Assembly (NCBI GenBank): GCA_035512795.1
Contig: DATKDF010000078.1
Coordinates: 1-5,148, forward strand
Length of the DNA: 5,148 nt
Direction: 5' to 3'
Origin: DATKDF01 sp035512795
GTDB lineage: Bacteria; Acidobacteriota; Vicinamibacteria; Vicinamibacterales; SCN-69-37
The notes below the pieces were generated by a model that made no database searches, was not told the origin of the DNA, and saw nothing but the letters and a program-made list of their open reading frames with translations. Positions 1-5,148 of this stretch are shown piece by piece. Numbering within the stretch: position 1 is the stretch's first letter; each line of letters begins with the position of its first letter. A program made the position numbers and the translations under genes.

Positions 1-4
1 GGGT

Positions 5-952
5 GTGACACCGCGGACGCGCGGCGGGCTCGTGAAGGTGCGGCCCGTCGGGACGGGCAGCGCCGTCGCGGTCGTCGCGCCAGCCAGTCCGTTCGACCGT
101 GACGAGTTCTCGCGCGGCATCGCGGAACTCGAGCGCCTCGGGCTCACGCCGATCTATGACGACGGCGTCTTCGAGAAGCACGGCTTTCTGGCCGGCACGG
201 CCGACCGCCGTGCCCGGGAACTGGCCGCCGCCTGGCGGCGCGCCGACGTGGACGCGATCATCGCCGTCCGTGGGGGGTACGGCAGTCTCGAGACGCTCCC
301 GTGGCTCGTGCCCGAGGACATCGTCCGGTCGCGCACGGCGCTCGTCGGCTACAGCGACATCACGTCGCTTCACGTGTTCCTCAACGTGCATGTCGGGCTG
401 GTGTCGATTCACGGGCCGATGCTCGATGGCCGGCTGGCGGCCGGCGTCGCCGCGTACGATCCGGTGTCGCTGCTCTCGTGCCTCAGCGAGAATCCGGTCG
501 GCGAGCTGACGCCGCCGGGTGTCGACGTCGTGCGACCGGGCGAGGCGAGGGGGCCGCTGGTCGGCGGGACGCTGACGCAGCTGGTCGGATCGCTTGGGAC
601 GCCATGGCCGTTCACGCCACCGCGTGGGCACATCCTCTTTGTCGACGAGGTCGGCGAGCGTCCGTACCGGTTGCATCGGATGCTGACCCAGTGGCGGCTG
701 TCGGGCGGCTTCGAGCGCGCGGCCGGCATCGTGGTCGGCCAGTTGCCGCAGTCGGACGAGCCGGGCGGCGCCTATACTGGAGCTGGCGTGATTCTCGACG
801 TCCTGGCCGATTTCCCCGGACCCGTGTTGATCGGCTTTCCATCCGGCCACACGACGACACCCCTGGTCAGCCTCCCGTTTGGCGTCGAGACGGTCGTGCT
901 GGCGGGTTCGCGTCCGGGGCTCGTGGTCGCCGAAGCGGCCGCCAGCCGCTGA
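5..952 (+). CDS. ldcA: LD-carboxypeptidase, peptidase S66 family (LdcA-like)
   Basis: Serine peptidase that, in this family, removes the terminal D-Ala from murein tetrapeptides in the cytoplasm, yielding tripeptides for recycling. The N-terminal half has the family opening VAVVAPASPFD and the nucleophile motif GYSDITSLH, with Ser117 at bases 353-355. The C-terminal half has LFVDEVGERPYRLHRML, where the triad Glu should lie, and the motif GFPSGHTTTP with the likely catalytic His282 (bases 848-850). Residues are counted from the GTG at 5. That GTG overlaps a TGA at 6-8, which could be the stop of an upstream gene. A GTG at 32 gives a protein of 306 aa whose N-terminus fits family members of about 305 aa better, so the start is unresolved; neither start has a convincing visible Shine-Dalgarno. 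The gene ends 22 bases before mpl, whose substrate it would supply. Specificity is inferred from family and context: other S66 members, such as MccF, hydrolyse different substrates. Confidence 0.9.
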   Translation: MTPRTRGGLVKVRPVGTGSAVAVVAPASPFDRDEFSRGIAELERLGLTPIYDDGVFEKHGFLAGTADRRARELAAAWRRADVDAIIAVRGGYGSLETLPWLVPEDIVRSRTALVGYSDITSLHVFLNVHVGLVSIHGPMLDGRLAAGVAAYDPVSLLSCLSENPVGELTPPGVDVVRPGEARGPLVGGTLTQLVGSLGTPWPFTPPRGHILFVDEVGERPYRLHRMLTQWRLSGGFERAAGIVVGQLPQSDEPGGAYTGAGVILDVLADFPGPVLIGFPSGHTTTPLVSLPFGVETVVLAGSRPGLVVAEAAASR

Positions 953-957
953 CGCCC

Positions 958-962
958 GGAGA
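958..962 (+). promoter_or_regulatory. Probable ribosome binding site of mpl
   Basis: GGAGA lies just after the ldcA stop and 12 bases before the ATG at 975. The spacing is a little long, but it is the best Shine-Dalgarno-like run in the 22-base gap. It supports the start at 975 rather than the in-frame ATG at 879 inside ldcA. Confidence 0.45.
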
Positions 963-974
963 CCTCGACGAGAG

Positions 975-2375
975 ATGGCCACGTTCCACTTCATCGGAGT
1001 TGCCGGCGTCGCCATGGCCACGCTTGCCGCGATGCTCAAGGCGCGCGGGCACGCGGTGCAGGGGTCCGACCACGGCATCTATCCGCCGATGAGCGACTTC
1101 CTCGAACGGGAGGGGATCCGCACCTTCGACGGGTATCGCGTCGAGCATCTCGTGCCGGAGGTGCAGACGGTCATCGTCGGCAACGCGATCTCGCGCGGCA
1201 ACCCGGAACTCGAGGCCGTGCTCGATCGGAAGATCAGGTACCAGTCGCTGCCCGAGGCGCTCCGCGAGCACTTCCTGTGGTCGAGCCGTTCGCTCGTCAT
1301 TGCCGGCACGCACGGCAAGACCACGACGACGGCGCTGGCCGGCTGGCTGCTCATGGCGGCCGGCCAGGACCCGAGCGTGCTCGTGGGTGGTGTCGCGGCC
1401 AACTTCGGCGGCAGCTATCGCCTCGGTTCGGGCCGGGACTTCGTCATCGAAGGCGACGAGTACGACAGCGCGTTCTTCGACAAGACGGCGAAGTTCCTGA
1501 AGTACCTGCCCGACATCGCGGCCGTCACCAATCTCGAGTACGACCATGCGGACATCTACGCGGACATGGAGGCGCTCCGCGTGGCGTTCCGGCGGCTCGT
1601 GACGCTCATTCCACGGTCGGGGCGCCTCATTCTCGGCGCCGACAGTCCCGAGGCGCTGCGGCTCGCCAGGGATGCGCCGTGCCCGGTCGAGACGTTCGGC
1701 CTCGGGCCCACGGCCGACTGGCGCGCCACCGAGCTGACGCCGCACGAGCAGGGTGTCACCTTCGAGGTCACCCGGCAGCGCGAACGCCTGGGGCACGTCA
1801 AGTCGCCGCTTTTTGGCGAGCACAACGTGCGGAACGCGCTGGCGGCCCTGGCCGTCGGGGCGGCGGCCGGCCTCGAGTTCGAGGTCATGGTGCGCGGCCT
1901 CGCGTCGTTCGAGGGTGTCAAGCGCCGGCTCGAGCCGCGCGGCGTGGTGCGCGGCGTCACCGTGATCGACGACTTTGCGCACCATCCCACCGCGATCTTC
2001 GAGACGGTGCGCGCGCTCAAGGCGTCCTATCCCGACCGCCGGGTGTGGGCGGTCTTCGAGCCGCGGTCGGCGACCGCCTGCCGGCGCGTGTTCCAGGACG
2101 ACTTCGTGCGTGCGTTTGCCGAGTCGGGTGCCGACCAGGTGGTGCTCGCGTCGGTCTTCCGCACGTCGCTGCCCGACGACGAGCGTCTGTCGGTCGAACA
2201 CGTCGTTCGTGAACTGGTGAAGGAGGGCACACCGGCCCGGACCCTGCCGTCGGTCGACGCCATCGTCGCGGCCATTGCCCGCGAGGCTCGCGACGGCGAC
2301 GTCGTCGTCATGATGTCGAACGGGGCGTTCGGCGGCATTCACGACAAGCTGCTCGCCGCGCTGGCCCGCGGCTGA
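975..2375 (+). CDS. mpl: UDP-N-acetylmuramate:L-alanyl-gamma-D-glutamyl-meso-diaminopimelate ligase (Mpl)
   Basis: Cytoplasmic ATP-dependent ligase that attaches the recycled tripeptide L-Ala-gamma-D-Glu-meso-DAP to UDP-MurNAc, returning it to peptidoglycan synthesis. The protein is 466 aa, close to the 457 aa of E. coli Mpl. It has the three-domain Mur ligase layout: an N-terminal Rossmann domain (FIGVAGVAMATLA), a central ATPase domain with P-loop GTHGKTTTT (Lys115), EGDEYDSAFFDK (159-170) and NLEYDHADI, then a C-terminal domain with DDFAHHPTA (332-340), FEPRSAT and MSNGAFGGIHDKLL. The signatures YPPMS, GNAISRGNPELE, FFDKTAKFLKY and FAHHPTA match Mpl rather than MurC, which carries a DDYGHHPTE-type motif. 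The ATG at 975 is chosen because the Rossmann glycine loop starts a few residues later, as in homologues; an upstream in-frame ATG at 879 would add 32 residues of shadow sequence from ldcA. It sits between ldcA, which makes its peptide substrate, and murB, whose product is its other substrate. Confidence 0.96.
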   Translation: MATFHFIGVAGVAMATLAAMLKARGHAVQGSDHGIYPPMSDFLEREGIRTFDGYRVEHLVPEVQTVIVGNAISRGNPELEAVLDRKIRYQSLPEALREHFLWSSRSLVIAGTHGKTTTTALAGWLLMAAGQDPSVLVGGVAANFGGSYRLGSGRDFVIEGDEYDSAFFDKTAKFLKYLPDIAAVTNLEYDHADIYADMEALRVAFRRLVTLIPRSGRLILGADSPEALRLARDAPCPVETFGLGPTADWRATELTPHEQGVTFEVTRQRERLGHVKSPLFGEHNVRNALAALAVGAAAGLEFEVMVRGLASFEGVKRRLEPRGVVRGVTVIDDFAHHPTAIFETVRALKASYPDRRVWAVFEPRSATACRRVFQDDFVRAFAESGADQVVLASVFRTSLPDDERLSVEHVVRELVKEGTPARTLPSVDAIVAAIAREARDGDVVVMMSNGAFGGIHDKLLAALARG

Positions 2376-2377
2376 TG
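2373..2377 (+). promoter_or_regulatory. Stop-start overlap coupling mpl to murB (TGATG)
   Basis: The mpl stop TGA (2373-2375) and the murB ATG (2375-2377) share one base. No good Shine-Dalgarno precedes this ATG or the alternative ATG at 2381, which suggests that murB translation depends on termination and re-initiation by ribosomes leaving mpl. The overlap is seen directly; the coupling is inferred. Confidence 0.6.
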
Positions 2378-3322
2378 CCCATGACGGCCCATCCGTTCGA
2401 CGTGCGCCTCGAGACGCTGGTGCCGGCGGCGCGGGTGCGGCGTGACGCGCCGCTTGGGCCCTTGACGACCTTCCGGATCGGCGGTCCGGCCGACTGGCTC
2501 ATCACGGTGGAATCGGAGGCCGAACTGGTCGGCGTGATGCGCGCGGCGGGGGAGTACGGGGTCCCGGTCACCGTGCTCGGCGGCGGATCGAATGTCGTCA
2601 TCGCCGATGCCGGGATCCGCGGCGCGGTGGTGCGGCCGCGGCTCGTGGAGATTCGCCAGACCGGCGCCGATCGTGTGCGCGCAGGCGCCGGGGTGACGAT
2701 CAACGGCCTCGTGCGCTGGACGGTCGGCCGCGGACTGGCCGGACTCGAGGCCTGGGCGGGCACGCCGGGCACGGTCGGGGGGGCCATCTGCGGTAACGCG
2801 CACTGGGGCGGGCGCAACATCGGCGATCTGACCATCGCGCTCGCGCTCGTCGCGCAGGGCGGGCCTCGGACCGTCGTCTCGCGCGACCAGATGCAGTTTG
2901 CCTACGACGCCAGCCGCCTGCAGACGAGCGGCGAGACGCTCGTCTGGGCCGAGTTCGACGTGCAACCGGGCGAGGTCGCCGCCCTGCGCCAGACGGCGCG
3001 CGCGTCGCTCGCCTACCGCAAGGCCACGCAGCCGCTCTCGCGGCCGAGCGCCGGGTGCATCTTCCGCAATCCGGACCCGGCCGTCGAGCCCGTGCCGGCC
3101 GACGTGCCGGCCTCGGCCGGCGCGCTCATCGATCGCGCCGGGCTCAAGGGATCGCGTCTCGGGGGGGCGTCGATTTCGACCGCGCACGCCAACTTCATCG
3201 TCAATGATGGCAGTGCCACGGCCGACGACGTCCGGGCGCTCGTCGAGCGGACGCGCGCGGCGGTCCGCGACCGGTTCGGTGTGGATCTGCGCGAGGAAGT
3301 CGTGTTCCTGGGGACGTTCTGA
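2375..3322 (+). CDS. murB: UDP-N-acetylenolpyruvoylglucosamine reductase (MurB, type II-like)
   Basis: FAD-dependent cytoplasmic enzyme that uses NADPH to reduce UDP-GlcNAc-enolpyruvate to UDP-MurNAc, the second committed step of peptidoglycan synthesis. The 315 aa protein has the FAD-binding segments TTFRIGGPADW (about 31-41) and VLGGGSNVVIADAGIRG, the GTPGTVGGAICGNAHWGG loop, and the C-terminal domain motif QPLSRPSAGCIFRNP ending in REEVVFLGTF. Its length and lack of the extra E. coli-type insert point to the shorter type II group. The C-terminal catalytic Glu appears conserved as Glu308. Two usual active-site residues differ. The motif normally F-x-Y-R-x-S reads FAYDAS, placing Asp178 where Arg is expected. 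The proton-donor position, commonly Ser, is Cys228 (bases 3056-3058). The reading frame is intact and the rest is well conserved, so I expect a functional enzyme of a variant subgroup. A second in-frame ATG at 2381 could also be the start. Confidence 0.95.
   Translation: MPMTAHPFDVRLETLVPAARVRRDAPLGPLTTFRIGGPADWLITVESEAELVGVMRAAGEYGVPVTVLGGGSNVVIADAGIRGAVVRPRLVEIRQTGADRVRAGAGVTINGLVRWTVGRGLAGLEAWAGTPGTVGGAICGNAHWGGRNIGDLTIALALVAQGGPRTVVSRDQMQFAYDASRLQTSGETLVWAEFDVQPGEVAALRQTARASLAYRKATQPLSRPSAGCIFRNPDPAVEPVPADVPASAGALIDRAGLKGSRLGGASISTAHANFIVNDGSATADDVRALVERTRAAVRDRFGVDLREEVVFLGTF
3310..3314 (+). promoter_or_regulatory. Probable ribosome binding site of murA
   Basis: GGGGA inside the last codons of murB lies 9 bases before the ATG at 3324. 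It supports that ATG as the murA start, one base after the murB stop codon, instead of any upstream in-frame start lying within murB. Confidence 0.45.
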
Positions 3323-3323
3323 G

Positions 3324-4583
3324 ATGGCCGATCTGGTGATTCGAGGAGGGCGGCAACTGTCCGGCCGCATTGCCGTCGAGGGCAACAAGAATGCCGCGCT
3401 GCCCATTCTGGCGGCGTGTCTGCTCACGCCGGAGCGCTGCGAGATTCGCAACGTGCCACGCATCCGCGATGTGGACGTGATGCTCGACCTGCTGCGGTCG
3501 CTGGGTGCGACGGTCGAGGGCGCCGGCACGTCCACGCTCCGCGTGACGTGTGCCGAGGTCCCGACCCACGAGCCGGACCCGCGCCTGGTCGGGCGGCTCC
3601 GGGGGTCGGTGATGCTGCTTGGCGCGCTGGCCGGCCGGCTGGGGCGCGCGTCGCTCGCGCCGCCGGGCGGCGATTTTCCGGCACGCCGATCGATCGCCAC
3701 GCATCTGCGCGCGCTCGCGGCCATGGGCGCGTCGGTCATCGAGAGCGGCGAGGGGCACCGCGTCGAGGCGCCGCGCGGGCTGCGCGGTGCGTCGATGTAC
3801 CTGCTCGAGGCCTCGGTCACCGGCACGGAAACGGCGCTTCTGGCGGCGGTCCAGGCCGATGGGCCGAGCGAGATCCGCAACGTCGCCCAGGAGCCGCACG
3901 TCGTCGAACTCTGCGAGTTTCTGGTGTCGATGGGCGCGCGCATCGAGGGGATCGGGTCGTCGACGCTTCGGATCCAACCCGCCGATCGGCTCACCGGTGC
4001 CGCCCATACGCTGCGCGGCGACTACATCGAGGCGGCGTCGTGGGGCGTCGTGGGCGTGATCACGGGGGGCGATGTCGAGGTGACGGGCGTCCTGGCCGAG
4101 GATCTCGAGCCGATTACGGCCGTCCTCGGCGAGATGGACGTGTCGCTCGATCTCGAGGACGGCCGGTTTGCCGTGCGCGCGTCGGAGTTGAAGGGCGCGC
4201 GGCGCATCACGACCGGCCTCTGGCCCGGATTCCCGAGCGACATCGTGAGTCTCGTGACGGTGCTCGCGACCCAGGCACGCGGGGGCACGCTCGTGCACGA
4301 CTGGATGTACGAGTTGCGCCTCTTCGCGCTGGAGCAGTTGAGCGCGATGCGGGCCGACCTCTTCCTCTGCGATCCGCACCGAATCATCGTCACCGGGCCG
4401 ACGCCGCTTCGGGGACGGACGCTCGACAGCCGGGACATCCGATCGGGTATGGCGCTGGTCGCCGCGGCGCTCGCGGCCGAGGGCCAGAGCACGGTGCTGG
4501 AGATTGAGACCGTCGAGCGCGGGTACGCCGATCTCGTGCCGCGGCTGCGGACGCTCGGCGCCGACGTGGAGCGGCGGGGCTGA
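3324..4583 (+). CDS. murA: UDP-N-acetylglucosamine 1-carboxyvinyltransferase (MurA), Asp variant
   Basis: Transfers enolpyruvate from PEP to UDP-GlcNAc, the first committed step of peptidoglycan synthesis, in the cytoplasm. The protein is 419 aa, the same length as E. coli MurA, with the two-lobed EPSP synthase fold. Recognisable residues (E. coli equivalents in brackets) are Lys22-Asn23 in EGNKNAALP (K22, N23), Arg93 (R91), Arg122 (R120), Asp306 in GFPSD (D305), Arg332 in YELRL (R331), Asp371 and Arg373 in SRDIRSG (D369, R371), and Arg399 in ERGYA (R397). The active-site loop reads PPGGDFPARR, so the residue equivalent to Cys115, the fosfomycin target, is Asp117 (bases 3672-3674). Mycobacterial and chlamydial MurA also carry Asp here and are intrinsically fosfomycin-insensitive. 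The start follows the murB stop by one base; longer in-frame starts inside murB would add only shadow sequence. It closes the four-gene set and makes the precursor used by MurB. All other catalytic residues are present, so an active enzyme is likely, although a second murA could exist elsewhere in the genome. Confidence 0.95.
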   Translation: MADLVIRGGRQLSGRIAVEGNKNAALPILAACLLTPERCEIRNVPRIRDVDVMLDLLRSLGATVEGAGTSTLRVTCAEVPTHEPDPRLVGRLRGSVMLLGALAGRLGRASLAPPGGDFPARRSIATHLRALAAMGASVIESGEGHRVEAPRGLRGASMYLLEASVTGTETALLAAVQADGPSEIRNVAQEPHVVELCEFLVSMGARIEGIGSSTLRIQPADRLTGAAHTLRGDYIEAASWGVVGVITGGDVEVTGVLAEDLEPITAVLGEMDVSLDLEDGRFAVRASELKGARRITTGLWPGFPSDIVSLVTVLATQARGGTLVHDWMYELRLFALEQLSAMRADLFLCDPHRIIVTGPTPLRGRTLDSRDIRSGMALVAAALAAEGQSTVLEIETVERGYADLVPRLRTLGADVERRG

Positions 4584-4596
4584 GGGACACCCGAGC

Positions 4597-4616
4597 CGAG
4601 GGCCTCGCGACCCTCG
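4597..4616. terminator. Short GC hairpin between convergent murA and lolA
   Basis: An inverted repeat, CGAGGG (4597-4602) and CCCTCG (4611-4616), can form a 6-bp GC-rich stem with an 8-base loop. It lies wholly inside the 33-base spacer between the murA stop and the lolA stop. No T-tract follows on either strand, so it is not a canonical intrinsic terminator. It may act as a weak bidirectional terminator or transcript-end structure, or be a chance pairing in GC-rich DNA. Confidence 0.3.
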
Positions 4617-5148
4617 CTACTCCCGCCTGATGATCTCCGTCCCCCGCGGCGGCGTGAACGCGAACTCCAAGGGCTCGAGCCCGACGTTCTCGCGGTAGTT
4701 CGAGAACCGAATCGTGGACCGGCTCCCGTCCTGCTCCACGGTCTCGAGGCCGTTCAGCCGAAGCGAGCGGCGGTCGACCATCAGGACGACGTACTCGTAG
4801 TCGGCCTCCCGCCGCCGGGGCGCCAGGGAGAGGTGCCACTCGTCGTCGGGCTGATCGGCGGGCAGGTACGCGGTGAAGTCCGAGACGAGGTTGCCCCGCC
4901 CCGCCAGAAAGAGCAGGGCGGTGTTCTCGTCGCCGGGCTCGGGAAGGGGCGTGTAGGTGACGACCCGGTCGGCCGCAATGTACATGTAGAAGTCCTTGCC
5001 GTCGGTGCCGACTGTCTGTTTTTCGGGCTCGATGTACTCCCATCGCATCAGACCGGGCTTGCGCACCTTGACCGTGCCGTGGTTGACGGTGGTCTGGGGC
5101 AGCATGGCGCTGCGCGTGGTCTGCGTGAAGTCGGCCCGGAAATCGCGG
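4617..5148 (-). CDS. lolA: Outer-membrane lipoprotein carrier protein LolA (5' end outside window)
   Basis: Periplasmic chaperone that accepts lipoproteins released by LolCDE at the inner membrane and delivers them to the outer membrane. About 176 codons are visible, reading leftwards from 5147 to the TAG at 4617-4619. The frame stays open to the window edge with the LolA N-terminal-domain motif DFRADFTQTT, so the Met at 5103-5105 is internal and the true start and signal peptide lie beyond the window. Next come GTVKVRKPGLMRWEY and DGKDFYMYIAADRVVTYTPL, the characteristic early strands of the LolA half-barrel, then LLFLAGRGNLVSDF, and the C-terminal strand LEFAFTPPRGTEII. LolA proteins are usually about 200 aa with the signal peptide, so only roughly 20-40 residues should be missing. 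The gene is convergent with murA and therefore belongs to a different transcription unit, whose upstream part lies to the right of this window. In several diderm groups lolA follows ftsK, but that cannot be checked here. Confidence 0.92.
   Translation of the reverse strand, partial: RDFRADFTQTTRSAMLPQTTVNHGTVKVRKPGLMRWEYIEPEKQTVGTDGKDFYMYIAADRVVTYTPLPEPGDENTALLFLAGRGNLVSDFTAYLPADQPDDEWHLSLAPRRREADYEYVVLMVDRRSLRLNGLETVEQDGSRSTIRFSNYRENVGLEPLEFAFTPPRGTEIIRRE

Noticed and set aside
879..974. N-terminal extension of mpl from an ATG at 879
   Set aside because: The 32 added residues are an out-of-frame reading of the ldcA 3' end, Arg-rich and unlike any Mpl N-terminus. The Rossmann fold begins right after the ATG at 975.
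867..2342. Long open frame on the - strand opposite mpl (491 codons)
   Set aside because: It lies entirely antisense to a clearly conserved mpl, has a low-complexity Arg/His/Asp-rich translation and no recognisable motif. Long antisense open frames are expected in DNA this GC-rich.
975..2375. MurC as the identity of the Mur ligase
   Set aside because: The protein has the Mpl-specific FAHHPTA, YPPMS and MSNGAFGGIH motifs and sits next to ldcA, all of which favour Mpl over MurC.
2898..3323. N-terminal extension of murA from an ATG at 2898
   Set aside because: It overlaps the conserved C-terminal domain of murB in another frame and is Arg/Ser/Pro-rich. MurA from 3324 already has the full family length of 419 aa.
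2339..3994. Long open frame on the - strand opposite murB and murA (551 codons)
   Set aside because: Its composition is dominated by Arg, Ser, Pro and Ala, as expected for a shadow of GC-rich codons, and it shows no domain. The + strand genes explain the conservation.
3201..4379. Open frame on the - strand opposite murA (392 codons)
   Set aside because: It is fully antisense to murA and Arg/His/Ala-rich, with no family signature.
5103..5105. Met codon as the start of lolA
   Set aside because: The frame stays open upstream to the window edge and encodes the conserved LolA motif DFRADFTQTT, so this Met is internal.

Overview
This window is a compact, very GC-rich stretch from a Gram-negative-type (diderm) bacterium. 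It holds four co-directional cell-wall genes on the + strand and the 3' part of a convergent lolA on the - strand. The lolA gene implies an outer membrane with lipoproteins, and Mpl is a murein-recycling ligase typical of Gram-negative lineages that use diaminopimelate. Most codons end in G or C. The MurA and MurB variants do not look like the E. coli proteins. I lean towards an Acidobacteriota-like or similarly deep-branching, GC-rich diderm phylum, but this is only an impression and I could not run a search.

Layout, left to right. Positions 5-952 encode an LD-carboxypeptidase of the peptidase S66 family (LdcA-like). Positions 975-2375 encode Mpl, the UDP-N-acetylmuramate:tripeptide ligase. 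Positions 2375-3322 encode MurB, which shares one base with the mpl stop codon. Positions 3324-4583 encode MurA, starting one base after the murB stop. A 33-base spacer containing a short GC hairpin separates murA from the - strand lolA, whose stop is at 4617-4619 and whose 5' end runs off the window at 5148. There is no gene-free stretch longer than about 35 bases. I saw no RNA gene, mobile element, CRISPR array or tandem repeat.

How the genes work together. MurA and MurB turn UDP-GlcNAc into UDP-MurNAc. LdcA trims recycled murein tetrapeptides to tripeptides. Mpl joins that tripeptide directly to UDP-MurNAc. The four genes therefore encode a complete route to UDP-MurNAc-tripeptide that bypasses MurC, MurD and MurE, with de novo and recycling steps in one apparent operon. 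The family assignments are well established. The points that deserve a second look are the arrangement and several active-site substitutions: Asp117 in place of the fosfomycin-target Cys in MurA, and Asp178 plus Cys228 in place of the usual Arg and Ser in MurB. I found no evidence of a wholly new system here.
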